From: Pseudomonas graminis
GTDB lineage: Bacteria; Pseudomonadota; Gammaproteobacteria; Pseudomonadales; Pseudomonadaceae
NCBI RefSeq assembly: GCF_002093745.1
Contig: NZ_MTSB01000001.1
Span: 365,863 to 429,862, forward strand
DNA: 64,000 nucleotides
Direction: 5' to 3'
Shown here: one piece after another, positions 53,243-62,484 of the stretch
Numbering within the stretch: the first letter of the stretch is position 1
Layout: the number at the start of each line of letters is the position of its first letter
Notes under the pieces: generated by a model
Told to the model about the DNA's origin: nothing
The model's database searches: none
The model's input: only the letters and a program-made list of their open reading frames with translations
Made by a program: the position numbers and the translations under genes

Positions 53243-56200
53243 ATGCAAAAGTCGACGTGCGTTAATGCTGTCCGTTATTCGTTCAAGCCTGTAGCCACCG
53301 GCGCACTGTGTGCCCTGTCTTTTACGTTTGGCTGTTCTGCTCAGGCCGATTATGTCGAGCAGGGCAAGTTGGGCAATGCCGCCAGTTGGCGCTCGGCAGA
53401 ATTTCAAAGCGATTGGGGCCTGGGCCGCATTCAGGCGGATCAGGCCTACGCCGCTGGTATCACCGGCGCAGGGGTCAAGATCGGCGCGCTGGACTCGGGT
53501 TTCGATCCGTCCCACCCAGAAGCCAGCCCGTCCCGCTATCACGCAGTGACCGCCACAGGCACCTACGTCAACGGCTCGCCGTTCAGTATCACTGGCGCCA
53601 TCAACCCGAATAACGACACCCACGGCACACACGTCACCGGCACGATGGGTGCTGCGCGTGATGGCGTGGAAATGCATGGTGTGGCGTACAACGCGCAAAT
53701 CTACGTTGGCAACACCAACCAGAACGACAGCTTCCTGTTCGGCCCCAACCCTGACCCGCAGTATTTCAAGGCGGTGTACGGCGCGTTGGCCGATGCTGGC
53801 GTGCGCGCCATCAACAACAGCTGGGGCAGCCAGCCGTCCGATGTGACTTACGCCACCGAAGCAGGGGTGCGCGCTGCCTACGCTCAGCATTACAACCGCG
53901 GCACCTGGCTGGACGAAGCCGCTAACGTCTCGCGCAAAGGCGTGATCAACGTGTTTAGCGCGGGCAACAGCGGTTACGCCAACGCCAGTGTGCGGGCGTC
54001 GCTGCCGTTTTTTGAACCGGACCTCGAAGGTCACGGGCTGGCCGTGTCGGGCCTCGACAGTAGCAACGGTCAACGCTACAACCAGTGCGGCCTCTCCAAA
54101 TACTGGTGCATCACCATGCCCGGTCGGCTGATCAACAGCACCGTGCCGGGCGGCGGTTACGGCATCAAGTCCGGCACCTCGATGTCCGCGCCCCATGCGA
54201 CCGGTGCGCTGGCGCTGGTGATGGAACGCTTCCCGTACATGAACAACGAGCAGGCGCTGCAAGTGCTGCTGACCACGGCGACCCAGCTGGACGGCTCGGT
54301 CACTCAAGCGCCGACCAACAGCGTCGGTTGGGGTGTGGCGAACCTGGAGCGGGCGATGCGCGGTCCCGGTCAATTGCTCGGCACCTTCGATGCCAATCTG
54401 GGCGCAGGCCTGAGCGACGTGTGGAGCAACAACATCTCCGATCAGGCGCTGATTCAGCGTCAGTCCGAAGACTCCGCCGAGCAGGCCACCTGGCGGCAAA
54501 CACTGATCAGCAAAGGCTGGCAAAACGGCGTCGCCAGCACCGCCAGTCAACAGGATCAAGCTGACTACGCCACTGGCACCGCCCGCGCTGCCGCCGCGGC
54601 GCAGCGTCAGTATCAGGGCAGCCTGGTCAAATCCGGCGCAGGCCGACTGATTCTGGACGGCGCCAACACCTATCGCGGTGACACACTGGTCAACGGTGGC
54701 GTGTTGTCGGTCAACGGCTCGCTGGTATCGGCCGTACAGGTCAACGCGGGCGGCACGTTGGGTGGCAATGGCCAGGTCGGCGGGCTGACGGCGCGCAGCG
54801 GCGGTGTCGTTGCGCCGGGCAATTCCATCGGCACCCTGCGGGTCAACGGTGATCTCACCCTTGAGCCGGGTTCGACCTACGCCGTGGAGCTTTCGCCCAC
54901 CGCCAGCGATCGTATCGTCGCGACTGGCAGTGCGACGGTGTCAGGCGCAAACATGACGCTGGAGCTGGATAACACGCCGGTTGCCTTGAGTTCTGCGCCG
55001 ATCCAGAGCGTGGTGGGCCGTCAATACAACGTGTTGCAGGCCGCCAATGGCGTCAATGGCCAGTTCGGCACGGTAACGTCCAATTACGCGTTTCTGGGTG
55101 GCCGACTGGATTATGCCGCCACCGGCGTTGCCTTGAACGTCGAGCAAACAACCGCCTTCAGCAGCGTTGCACAAACCCCCAACCAAGCCGCCGTGGCCAC
55201 TGCTGCCGAGCAACTGGGTGCAGGCAACGCGGTGTATGAAAACCTGTTGCTGACTCAAAGCGCAGCTGCTGCCCGAGACAGCTTTCAGCAATTGTCCGGT
55301 GAAATCTACCCGGCCATTGGCAGCGTGTTGATCAACGACAGCCGCCAGGTTCGCGATGCGGTCGTTGAGCGCCTGGGGGGCAGTGCATTCGGCACCGACG
55401 GCCACACCACCGCGCAAGACAACTTCTGGCTCAAAGCCTTGGGCGCCTGGGGCAAGACCGATTCACGTGACGACACCGCCGGTTACACCAGTTCGATTGG
55501 CGGTCTGTTGGCGGGTGTCGATGGCAACGTTGCCGACGACACGCGTCTGGGCGTCGTGGCGGGTTACAGCGACAGCTCGCTGAACATGGGCTCGGGCACG
55601 CATTCCCGAGCCTCGGTGGACAGCTACCACCTGGGCGCTTATGTAGGCCATGAAATCGGCGCGTTGCGCCTGACCCTCGGCGGCGCGCACAGCTGGCACC
55701 GCATCGATGCGCAACGTGACGTGCAGGTCGGCGGCGCAGCCGGCAAGCAGAAAACCAGGCACGATGCCCAGAGTACGCAAGTGTTCACCGAAGCGGCCTA
55801 CCGCATCCGCCTGCAACCGGCGACCCTCGAACCGTTCGCCCATCTGGCCTACGTCCACCTCAACACTGACGGTTTCACCGAGAAGGGCGATGCAGCGGCG
55901 CTGTCTGCCGGCAGCGATAACCGGGATGCGGTGCTCAGCACCCTCGGCGTGCGTGCGTTGAAAACCATCGCGATCACCGAGCGGCAGAAAGTCGACCTGT
56001 CCGGCAGCCTTGGCTGGCAGCACAACCTGAGCAACACCGATGCCGAGCAGCACCTGGCCTTTGCCTCGGGTGGCGGCAGCTTCGGCATCGAAAGCTCGCC
56101 GCTGGTGCGCGATGCCGCGCTGGTCGGTGCTCACGCCAGCCTTGCGCTGAGCAAAGACGCGAGGATCAGCCTCGATTACAGCGGCCAACTGGCCAGCCGT

Positions 56201-56245
56201 GAAAAAAGCCACGGTGTCGGCCTGAGCCTCAACTGGCAGTTTTAA
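53243..56245 (+). CDS. Subtilisin-type autotransporter serine protease (first copy)
   Basis: 1000 residues. Extended signal peptide ending at SAQA (~36). The S8 peptidase domain (~45-375) has an intact triad: Asp84 in ALDSGFD, His127 in HGTHVTG, Ser313 in GTSMSAPHATG. A passenger beta-helix with a PATR-type repeat follows (GAGRLILDGANTYRGDTLVNGG, ~465-520). The C-terminal autotransporter beta-barrel (~725-1000) ends in Phe (SLNWQF). It is exported by type V secretion and may act on host or surface proteins. The next gene is a paralogue on the same strand. The substrate is unknown. Confidence 0.92.
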   Translation: MQKSTCVNAVRYSFKPVATGALCALSFTFGCSAQADYVEQGKLGNAASWRSAEFQSDWGLGRIQADQAYAAGITGAGVKIGALDSGFDPSHPEASPSRYHAVTATGTYVNGSPFSITGAINPNNDTHGTHVTGTMGAARDGVEMHGVAYNAQIYVGNTNQNDSFLFGPNPDPQYFKAVYGALADAGVRAINNSWGSQPSDVTYATEAGVRAAYAQHYNRGTWLDEAANVSRKGVINVFSAGNSGYANASVRASLPFFEPDLEGHGLAVSGLDSSNGQRYNQCGLSKYWCITMPGRLINSTVPGGGYGIKSGTSMSAPHATGALALVMERFPYMNNEQALQVLLTTATQLDGSVTQAPTNSVGWGVANLERAMRGPGQLLGTFDANLGAGLSDVWSNNISDQALIQRQSEDSAEQATWRQTLISKGWQNGVASTASQQDQADYATGTARAAAAAQRQYQGSLVKSGAGRLILDGANTYRGDTLVNGGVLSVNGSLVSAVQVNAGGTLGGNGQVGGLTARSGGVVAPGNSIGTLRVNGDLTLEPGSTYAVELSPTASDRIVATGSATVSGANMTLELDNTPVALSSAPIQSVVGRQYNVLQAANGVNGQFGTVTSNYAFLGGRLDYAATGVALNVEQTTAFSSVAQTPNQAAVATAAEQLGAGNAVYENLLLTQSAAAARDSFQQLSGEIYPAIGSVLINDSRQVRDAVVERLGGSAFGTDGHTTAQDNFWLKALGAWGKTDSRDDTAGYTSSIGGLLAGVDGNVADDTRLGVVAGYSDSSLNMGSGTHSRASVDSYHLGAYVGHEIGALRLTLGGAHSWHRIDAQRDVQVGGAAGKQKTRHDAQSTQVFTEAAYRIRLQPATLEPFAHLAYVHLNTDGFTEKGDAAALSAGSDNRDAVLSTLGVRALKTIAITERQKVDLSGSLGWQHNLSNTDAEQHLAFASGGGSFGIESSPLVRDAALVGAHASLALSKDARISLDYSGQLASREKSHGVGLSLNWQF

Positions 56246-56281
56246 CCTGAGCATTACCCAAGCCTGAACCAAAAAGAACGA

Positions 56282-56303
56282 CGCGCATGCAGAGGCATGC
56301 GCG
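56282..56303. other. Hairpin between the two autotransporter genes
   Basis: Nine-base-pair perfect stem CGCGCATGC-AGAG-GCATGCGCG, no T tract, 37 bp after the first stop. It may protect or partly terminate the first transcript. Confidence 0.55.
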
Positions 56304-56340
56304 CAGAGACTCGTGCGCGTTAACTAAGGACGGTCGTTAC

Positions 56341-59300
56341 ATGAAAGATGCATCCAACACCCGCCATACCGCTGTCAAACCCCTGCGCCAGGCCATTCGG
56401 GCGATCAATCGCGCTTCCTGCGGCGCGCTGGCCTGTTACCTCGCCAGCATGGGCGTGGCCCATGCAGCGCCTTATGTGGAAGCCGGTCAGGCCGGCAATC
56501 CCGCCAGTTGGCGCAGTGCCGAATTCAAGGCCGACTGGGGCATTGGCGCGATCAACGCCGATCAGGCCTATGCCGCGGGTTACTCCGGCAAGGGCATCAA
56601 ACTGGGCATCTTCGACCAGCCGGTCTACGCCCCGCACCCGGAATTCTCCAGCGCCAACAAGGTGGTCAACCTGGTCACCAGCGGCCTCCGCGAGTACACC
56701 GACCCGTACATCCCGGTGAAGGCGGGCGACGCCTTCCGCTACGACGGTGCGCCGACCCTGGACTCCGGCGGCAAACTCGGCAACCACGGCACCCACGTGG
56801 GCGGTATCGCGGGTGGCGATCGTGATGGCGGACCGATGCACGGCGTGGCCTACAACGCGCAGATCATCAGTGCCGACAATGGCGACCCAGGCCCGGAAGA
56901 CGGCATCGTGCTGGGCAACGACGGCGCGGTGTATCAGGCCGGCTGGAATGCGCTGGTCAACAGCGGCGCACGGGTCATCAACAACAGCTGGGGCATCGGC
57001 ATCACTGATCGCTTCGACAAGGGCGGTCGCGATCCGGCCTTTCCGCACTTCACCGTGCAGGACGCGCAAGTGCAGTTCGACCAGATCCGCCAGATCCTCG
57101 GCACCCGTCCGGGCGGCGCGTATCAGGGCGCTATCGATGCCGCGCGCAGCGGTGTGGTGACTATCTTCGCCGCGGGCAACGATTACAACCTCAACAACCC
57201 CGACGCGATGGCCGGGCTCGGTTACTTCGTACCGGACATCGCCCCGAACTGGCTGACCGTTGCCGCCCTGCAACAAAACCCCAACGCCGCCGACGCCGCG
57301 ACCACGCCTTACACGCTCAGCACCTTCTCGTCGCGCTGCGGCTACACCGCCAGTTTCTGTGTCTCGGCACCGGGCACGCGCATCTACAGCTCGGTCCTCA
57401 ACGGCACCAGCCTTGAAGACCTGACCGTCGGCTGGGCCAACAAGAACGGCACCTCAATGGCTGCGCCGCATGTGGCGGGCAGCATGGCCGTGTTGATGGA
57501 GCGCTTTCCGTACATGACCGGCGCACAGGTCGCCGACGTGCTGAAAACCACCGCGACCGACCTTGGCGCACCCGGCGTGGATGCGTTGTACGGCTGGGGC
57601 ATGATCAACCTCGGCAAAGCCGTCAACGGCCCGAGCCTGTTCGTCACCGAAGCGGACATTCCGGCCGAGTTCCGCATCGACGGTGCCTACGGCGACAGTC
57701 AGTTCGTTGCGGACCTGCCAGGCGTCGGCGCGATTGTCGATGCCGGCAAGCCGACCCAACGCACTTGCACCGGCCCGCAGTGCGGGCTGGATGTGTGGAG
57801 CAATAACATTGCCGGCCACGGCGGCCTGACCAAACAAGGCATCGGCACTCTGGTGCTGACCGGGGCCAACAGCTACAGCGGCCCGACGCTGGTCAATCAA
57901 GGTCGCCTGGCGATCAACGGCTCGCTGGCTTCGGCGGTCACCGTCAACAGCGGCGGCGTGCTGGGCGGCAACGGCAGCGTTGCGTCGCTGACCGCCAACC
58001 AGGGCGGCACCGTCGCGCCGGGCAACTCCATCGGCACCCTTCAAGTGGCGGGCGACCTCAACCTGGCACCCGGTTCGACCTACGCGGTGGAATTGTCGCC
58101 CACCGCCAGTGACCGCCTCGTGGTCGGCGGCACCGCGACCGTCAGCGGCGCCAACATGGCCCTGACGCTGGAAAACGACAACGCCGCACTGCTGAGCAGC
58201 AACCAGACCCCCAGCGTCATCGGTCGTCAATACAACGTGTTGCAAGCGGCGGGCGGCATTCAGGGCCAGTTCGGTTCGGTCACAGACGACTACGCGTTCC
58301 TCGCCGGCAACCTGGCGTACACCGGCACCGGCCTGACCCTGGCCCTCGAGCGCAACGGCGACAGCTTCGCCAGCGCTGCACAAACCGACAACCAGCGCAG
58401 CGTGGCCCAGGCCATCGAGCAACTGAGTGCGGGCAACTCGGTGTACGAAAGCGTGATCCTCAGCCCGGACACCGCGACCGCACGCCGTGCGTTCACCCAG
58501 CTGTCGGGCGAAGTGCATCCGGCCATCGCCACGCAACTGATCAACGACAGCCGCCAACTGCGCGACGCCGTAGGTGACCGTCTGCGCGTAGAAGGCTTGT
58601 ACGACCCGCCAGCACCGGGCGCTGAAGACAACTCGGTGTGGGTCAAAGCACTGGGTGCTTGGGGCAAAAACAGCGGCAGCAGCGACAGCGCCAGCTCGAC
58701 TTCATCCTTGGGCGGCTTGCTCGCCGGTGTCGACGGCCTGATCAGCGAGCACACCCGTTTGGGCGCGATGGCCGGTTACAGCGACACCTCGCTGAGTTTG
58801 GGCGACTACACCCATTCGCGTGCCTCGGCAGACAGCTACCACCTGGGCGCCTACATCGGCCACGAACAGGGCGCACTCCGCCTGACCGCAGGCGCGTCGC
58901 ACAGCTGGCACCGCATCGACGTGAAACGCGACCTGCAATTCGGCGAGTTTTCCGACCGCCAGAAAGTCAAACGTGACGCCCAGTCGAGCCAGGTCTTCAC
59001 CGAAGCCGCCTACCGCCTCAACCTGCAACCGTTGGCACTGGAGCCATTCGCCAACCTGGCTTACGTCCATTTTGACAGCGACAGCTTCACCGAAAAAGGC
59101 GGCGCCACAGCCCTCAAAGGCGGTGACGACACCCGCGACACCGTGCTTTCCACTCTGGGCCTGCGCGCGGTCAACCGCTTCAACCTCAACGACACCCAAA
59201 AACTCGACGTCTCCGCCATCCTCGGCTGGCAGCACAACCTGAGCGACACCTCGTCGGAACAACACCTGGCCTTCGCCAGCGCAGGCAACAGCTTCAACAC

Positions 59301-59457
59301 ACAAAGCGTCTCAATGGACCGCGACGCCGCCGTCGTCGGCGCCCGCGCCAGCCTGGCACTGGGCAAGGACGCCCGCATCAACCTGGACTACAACGGCCTG
59401 CTCGGCGCACGGGATAAAACCCACGGCGTAGGCTTGTCGCTGGATTGGCAGTTCTGA
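56341..59457 (+). CDS. Subtilisin-type autotransporter serine protease (second copy)
   Basis: 1038 residues from ATG 56341 (AAGGACGG upstream). Same architecture as the preceding gene: signal peptide (ends VAHA), S8 domain with Asp92, His149 (NHGTHVGG) and Ser372 (GTSMAAPHVAGS), PATR repeat (GIGTLVLTGANSYSGPTLVNQG), beta-barrel ending SLDWQF. The Asp motif is IFDQP rather than the usual D-S/T-G, and a longer insert precedes the His, so its cleft probably differs. Passenger and barrel blocks are near-identical to copy one (APGNSIGTL, GSTYAVELSPTASDR), which shows tandem duplication followed by divergence in the protease part. Confidence 0.92.
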   Translation: MKDASNTRHTAVKPLRQAIRAINRASCGALACYLASMGVAHAAPYVEAGQAGNPASWRSAEFKADWGIGAINADQAYAAGYSGKGIKLGIFDQPVYAPHPEFSSANKVVNLVTSGLREYTDPYIPVKAGDAFRYDGAPTLDSGGKLGNHGTHVGGIAGGDRDGGPMHGVAYNAQIISADNGDPGPEDGIVLGNDGAVYQAGWNALVNSGARVINNSWGIGITDRFDKGGRDPAFPHFTVQDAQVQFDQIRQILGTRPGGAYQGAIDAARSGVVTIFAAGNDYNLNNPDAMAGLGYFVPDIAPNWLTVAALQQNPNAADAATTPYTLSTFSSRCGYTASFCVSAPGTRIYSSVLNGTSLEDLTVGWANKNGTSMAAPHVAGSMAVLMERFPYMTGAQVADVLKTTATDLGAPGVDALYGWGMINLGKAVNGPSLFVTEADIPAEFRIDGAYGDSQFVADLPGVGAIVDAGKPTQRTCTGPQCGLDVWSNNIAGHGGLTKQGIGTLVLTGANSYSGPTLVNQGRLAINGSLASAVTVNSGGVLGGNGSVASLTANQGGTVAPGNSIGTLQVAGDLNLAPGSTYAVELSPTASDRLVVGGTATVSGANMALTLENDNAALLSSNQTPSVIGRQYNVLQAAGGIQGQFGSVTDDYAFLAGNLAYTGTGLTLALERNGDSFASAAQTDNQRSVAQAIEQLSAGNSVYESVILSPDTATARRAFTQLSGEVHPAIATQLINDSRQLRDAVGDRLRVEGLYDPPAPGAEDNSVWVKALGAWGKNSGSSDSASSTSSLGGLLAGVDGLISEHTRLGAMAGYSDTSLSLGDYTHSRASADSYHLGAYIGHEQGALRLTAGASHSWHRIDVKRDLQFGEFSDRQKVKRDAQSSQVFTEAAYRLNLQPLALEPFANLAYVHFDSDSFTEKGGATALKGGDDTRDTVLSTLGLRAVNRFNLNDTQKLDVSAILGWQHNLSDTSSEQHLAFASAGNSFNTQSVSMDRDAAVVGARASLALGKDARINLDYNGLLGARDKTHGVGLSLDWQF

Positions 59458-59464
59458 TGTGGGA

Positions 59465-59494
59465 TGCCTGCGGGGTTTAGTAGCCCCGCAGGCA
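59465..59494 (+). terminator. Strong hairpin after the autotransporter pair
   Basis: TGCCTGCGGGG / CCCCGCAGGCA, 11 bp with an eight-base loop, directly after the stop codon. The position is right for a terminator, but no T tract follows. Confidence 0.6.
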
Positions 59495-59552
59495 CTCGGT
59501 AATACCTATCGTGCCTATCGCTCCGCGTCACATCCAAGCCATCAGGCAAATG

Positions 59553-60430
59553 CTGCACAACTCACAGCCCTTTGCTTCTGGCCGGAGGCCGTGGGAGCGA
59601 ACGTGTTCGCGATCTGCCGGGAACCGGCAGCAAAACCTGTGTATCCGGTACATCAGGCACAACCGAGGTCACCAGTTTCAGGGCCGCTTCGCAGCCCATC
59701 GTAGCCGTCGTAACCTCCTGAAACTCCCACGCCCTCCGGGCAGAAGCCTGCTCTATGGGCATCTCAAAACGTGTGTGCAACTCTGATCACTCCGCTCGGT
59801 AACGCAATGCGTGAAGTTTTGCGTCAATCACCCAATCCTGCACAACTCACAGCCCTTTGCTTCTGGCCGGGAACCGGCAGCAAAACCTGTGCATGCGGTA
59901 CATCAGGCACAACCGAGGTCACCAGTTTCATAGCCGCTTCGCAGCCCATCGTAACCTCCTGAAACTCCCACGCCCTCCGGGCAGAAGCCTGCTCTATGAA
60001 CCTCTCAAAACGTGTGTGCAACTCTGATCACTCCGCGCGGCAACGCACTGCGTGAAGTTTTGCGTCAATCACGCAATGCTGCACAACTCACAGCCCTTTG
60101 CTTCTGGCCGAAGGCCGTGGGAGCGAACTTGTTCGCGATCTGCCGGGAACCGGCAGCAAAACCTGTGTATCCGGTACATCAGGCACAACCGAGGTCACCA
60201 GTTTCTGGGCCGCTTCGCAACCTTCGTAACTTTTCAACGCTAGAGGCAGAAGCCTGCTCTATGAACCTCTCAAAACGTGTGTGCAACTCTGATCACTCCG
60301 CGCGGCAACGCACTGCGTGAAGTTTTGCGTCAATCACGCAATGCTGCACAACTCACAGCCCTTTGCTTCTGGCCGAAGGCCGTGGGAGCGAACTTGTTCG
60401 CGATCTGCCGGGAACCGGCAGCAAAACCTA
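59553..60430. repeat. Tandem repeat array with embedded REP elements
   Basis: A ~240-285-bp unit starts CTGCACAACTCACAGCCC at 59553, 59838, 60079 and 60344; the fourth copy is cut off near 60430. Three copies contain the Pseudomonas REP core GTGGGAGCGAAC-N-TGTTCGCGAT (59591, 60117, 60382). Copy two lacks it through a deletion between short GCCGG repeats. Each unit also holds a second palindromic part and small open frames, which I regard as spurious. Non-coding. Confidence 0.85.
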
Positions 60431-60579
60431 TATATGCAGTACATCGTTTGCGAACCAGGTTTCAGGCTAGGCCTAGCCATGCTGCCCTCAATCACCTCAA
60501 TAAACAAAATTTGATGGCTCATTAACATCATGCTAAAACCTTGCAACAGACACTCGTCTGCACTCGCTAAGGAATAGCC

Positions 60580-60870
60580 ATGAAAAAGACAGGGACAGGT
60601 TTCGTCACCATATTGGCACTGCTCTGCGCCTTCTCCGCACAAGCCAGAGAAACCCAGGTAACAGACGCCTCAATCGTCAAAGCCATCATCCAGGAATCCA
60701 TCGACAGCTACTCCGGCAACTGCCCCTGCCCATACAACTCTGCCCGCAACGGCAGCCGGTGTGGCAAGCGCAGTGCCTATAGCCGTGAAGGTGGTGAGGA
60801 ACCGATCTGCTACAAGGAAGATGTCACCAAAGAAATGATCAGCGATTACCGACGCCGCCTGAAAGACTGA
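60580..60870 (+). CDS. Small exported Cys-containing protein of unknown function
   Basis: 96 residues. Signal peptide KKTGTGFVTILALLCAFSAQA; the mature part of ~74 residues has four Cys in the pattern NCPCPYNSARNGSRCGKRSAYSR and later EEPICYKEDV, probably two disulphides. Arg/Lys-rich; ends ISDYRRRLKD. The block CPCPYN-x-x-x-x-G-x-xCG-x-RSAYS-x-x-G is, from memory, conserved in many proteobacterial proteins of unknown role. The ATG has AAGGAATAGCC upstream. Confidence 0.78.
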   Translation: MKKTGTGFVTILALLCAFSAQARETQVTDASIVKAIIQESIDSYSGNCPCPYNSARNGSRCGKRSAYSREGGEEPICYKEDVTKEMISDYRRRLKD

Positions 60871-60922
60871 TTCCGCAAAAACACGATGGTCGTCACCTAG
60901 CGTCACGACCATCACGCCACAT

Positions 60923-61477
60923 TCAACCCATCCGAGCGACAGGCAAAACAGCCCGCCACCACGACTTCGCCAAACGACGCGGCCGCGCCTCAACCTGCAT
61001 CTGCGGATGCGCCAACAGCATCGGCATATCCCTCAACCGTATCCACGGCTCGCTGTGCCAGTGCAACAGACTCACCGACAACCCCGGCCACTGCAGCATG
61101 CTCAGGTTCGGTGTGCAGTCATCAAACGGCACTTGCCCATCCCGCAACGCAGGCACCACCTCATTGGTAATCCACTGTCGCAATCCACGATTCTCCGCAT
61201 GATAGTGATGCACCATCATCGCGTACGCCCCCGACTCACTGACCATCAGCTCCGGCTGTGCTTCGCCGTGCAGGTCGAGCGTGATCATCCGATGCTGGTC
61301 AGCGTCCAGCTTGCGCAGCGTCCGCTCGTTCAAAGGCCAGCCGATCATGCGACCCAGATCGCGGGCGCTGAACCAAGGTTGGTTTTCGAGGAGGAGGGCG
61401 AGGAGTTGGCGGTTGTGGCGGTGGAAGGGGGTTGGGGTGTGCGGCGTTGTCTGATTTAGGCTTGCGATGTGAGGCAT
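60923..61477 (-). CDS. BRO-N/antirepressor-like protein
   Basis: 184 residues. The N-terminal ~100 residues match the BRO-N fold of phage antirepressors: FSARDLGRMIGWPLNERTLRKL, ELMVSESGAYAMMVHHYHAENRGLRQWITNEVVPALR. The C-terminal part is unlike known KilA-C domains and ends in an Arg/Trp-rich tail. No integrase or other phage genes are near, so it is a stand-alone copy. It probably binds DNA; role unknown. Confidence 0.8.
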   Translation of the reverse strand: MPHIASLNQTTPHTPTPFHRHNRQLLALLLENQPWFSARDLGRMIGWPLNERTLRKLDADQHRMITLDLHGEAQPELMVSESGAYAMMVHHYHAENRGLRQWITNEVVPALRDGQVPFDDCTPNLSMLQWPGLSVSLLHWHSEPWIRLRDMPMLLAHPQMQVEARPRRLAKSWWRAVLPVARMG

Positions 61478-61487
61478 CTAGGTAATC

Positions 61488-61545
61488 TCTACATTTTTAG
61501 CTTTTTGAGAGCTAGGCGTCGGGAGCTAAGAAACCCCAATGTAGA
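61488..61545. repeat. Nested inverted repeat upstream of the BRO-N gene
   Basis: Outer arms TCTACATT (61488-61495) / AATGTAGA (61538-61545); inner arms TTAGCT (61497-61502) / AGCTAA (61524-61529). It lies 10-70 bp before the BRO-N start codon on the minus strand. An open frame of 48 codons (ending SGLFYIGVS) reads into it from the right without a clear start; it may be a leader peptide or a gene remnant. Confidence 0.45.
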
Positions 61546-61549
61546 AAAG

Positions 61550-61801
61550 GCCGGACGTATTCCCCTTGCGGGTCTTGTATTGGTCCACTCCCGACATATC
61601 AGAGATTTTAGGACGCGCAGCCGAAGGCCGCAGGTACAAAAAGCCGCATTTTATCGGAAGCGGTCAGGCCGCTACATTTGAGTTTCTTGGGCGTTTCTTA
61701 GGCGCGGCGCAAGGGTAAGGCAGGCTTTATGACTGTGAAAGGCTTTATAGTGTAGGACTTTTCTGAAAATATCCGAAGCATCAGCTTGTGGGGCGTAGCC
61801 T
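61550..61801. other. Spacer marking the change to AT-rich DNA
   Basis: No confident gene. On the minus strand a frame without an evident start encodes a short stretch ending LRPSAARPKISDMSGVDQ and onward; it could be the 3' remnant of a small phage-type ORF. Confidence 0.3.
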
Positions 61802-62095
61802 TCATTTAGGGATAATGCAAATCGCTGTGATGTGCTGATCTGGTATGTCTTCAAGAGGGACGCCCAGTCCGGTAATCTCGACCGCTCCGTAGTTATCATC
61901 AGCGTAGAAGAACTCTTCGGTCTCATCGAGCTCAAGCCGGGTGTAGGGTAGAAGTTCGGAAACCAGACTCCCAAACCCTATATTTTCAGGGAGAGTTCCT
62001 TTGTGAATATAGTTCTGAACCGCATCTCCAGAGAAACTAAAGTTATAAATTTTTATAAGAGTAACTCCATAGTTTCTTAATGAAATAGACAGCAC
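61802..62095 (-). CDS. Small protein of unknown function (immunity-like)
   Basis: 97 residues from a GTG start with AGG upstream; a later start is possible. Acidic (ELDETEEFFYADDNYGAVEITG), no signal peptide. It lies in the AT-rich island with the toxin tail and, like the gene at 63033, has the size and acidity of polymorphic-toxin immunity proteins. No family is recognised; the immunity role is an inference from context. Confidence 0.5.
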   Translation of the reverse strand: MLSISLRNYGVTLIKIYNFSFSGDAVQNYIHKGTLPENIGFGSLVSELLPYTRLELDETEEFFYADDNYGAVEITGLGVPLEDIPDQHITAICIIPK

Positions 62096-62484
62096 TGGTT
62101 TACCTGTGCGACGATTAACGCTAATGAAGGCGAGGCAAGAGATTAGCTATTCTGTTGGTCGTAGAGAAGGACGCTGTTTTTATAAAAGTTAGGTATGGAT
62201 ATATTTGAAGGTTATATATTAAATTTTACACCGTAATAGCGGTTGACTTTTTGATGTCATATACTGGATTTCTCATGTGCTCACAAGGAGGCTTAATGGC
62301 GTGAGTAACGTCTCCTCGGTGCTTGGCAATGGCAGTATAAAATACTTGTTCCTAATTGAGCAGGTAGCAATATTCGTTTTTTAAAACTGCCGTTTGGGAA
62401 TTATTTTGCAAAATTTAGGTTGATTTTTTTGCCATGGGGCTTTAAGTTCTGATCGTGGTGTTAGGTATGAAAAAGGATTTAAGT
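62096..62484. other. AT-rich spacer upstream of kptA
   Basis: About 390 bp without a credible gene and with the lowest GC of the window. It may be the remains of deleted toxin or immunity cassettes as well as the kptA promoter. Confidence 0.4.

Noticed and set aside
59562..60021. Small open frames within the tandem repeats (for example minus-strand frames with EQASARRAWEFQEV)
   Set aside because: They recur only because the DNA repeats, overlap REP palindromes, and lack ribosome sites and a recognisable fold.
59553..60430. CRISPR-like appearance of the repeat array
   Set aside because: Units are 240-285 bp and wholly repeated, with no short repeat/unique spacer alternation and no cas genes.
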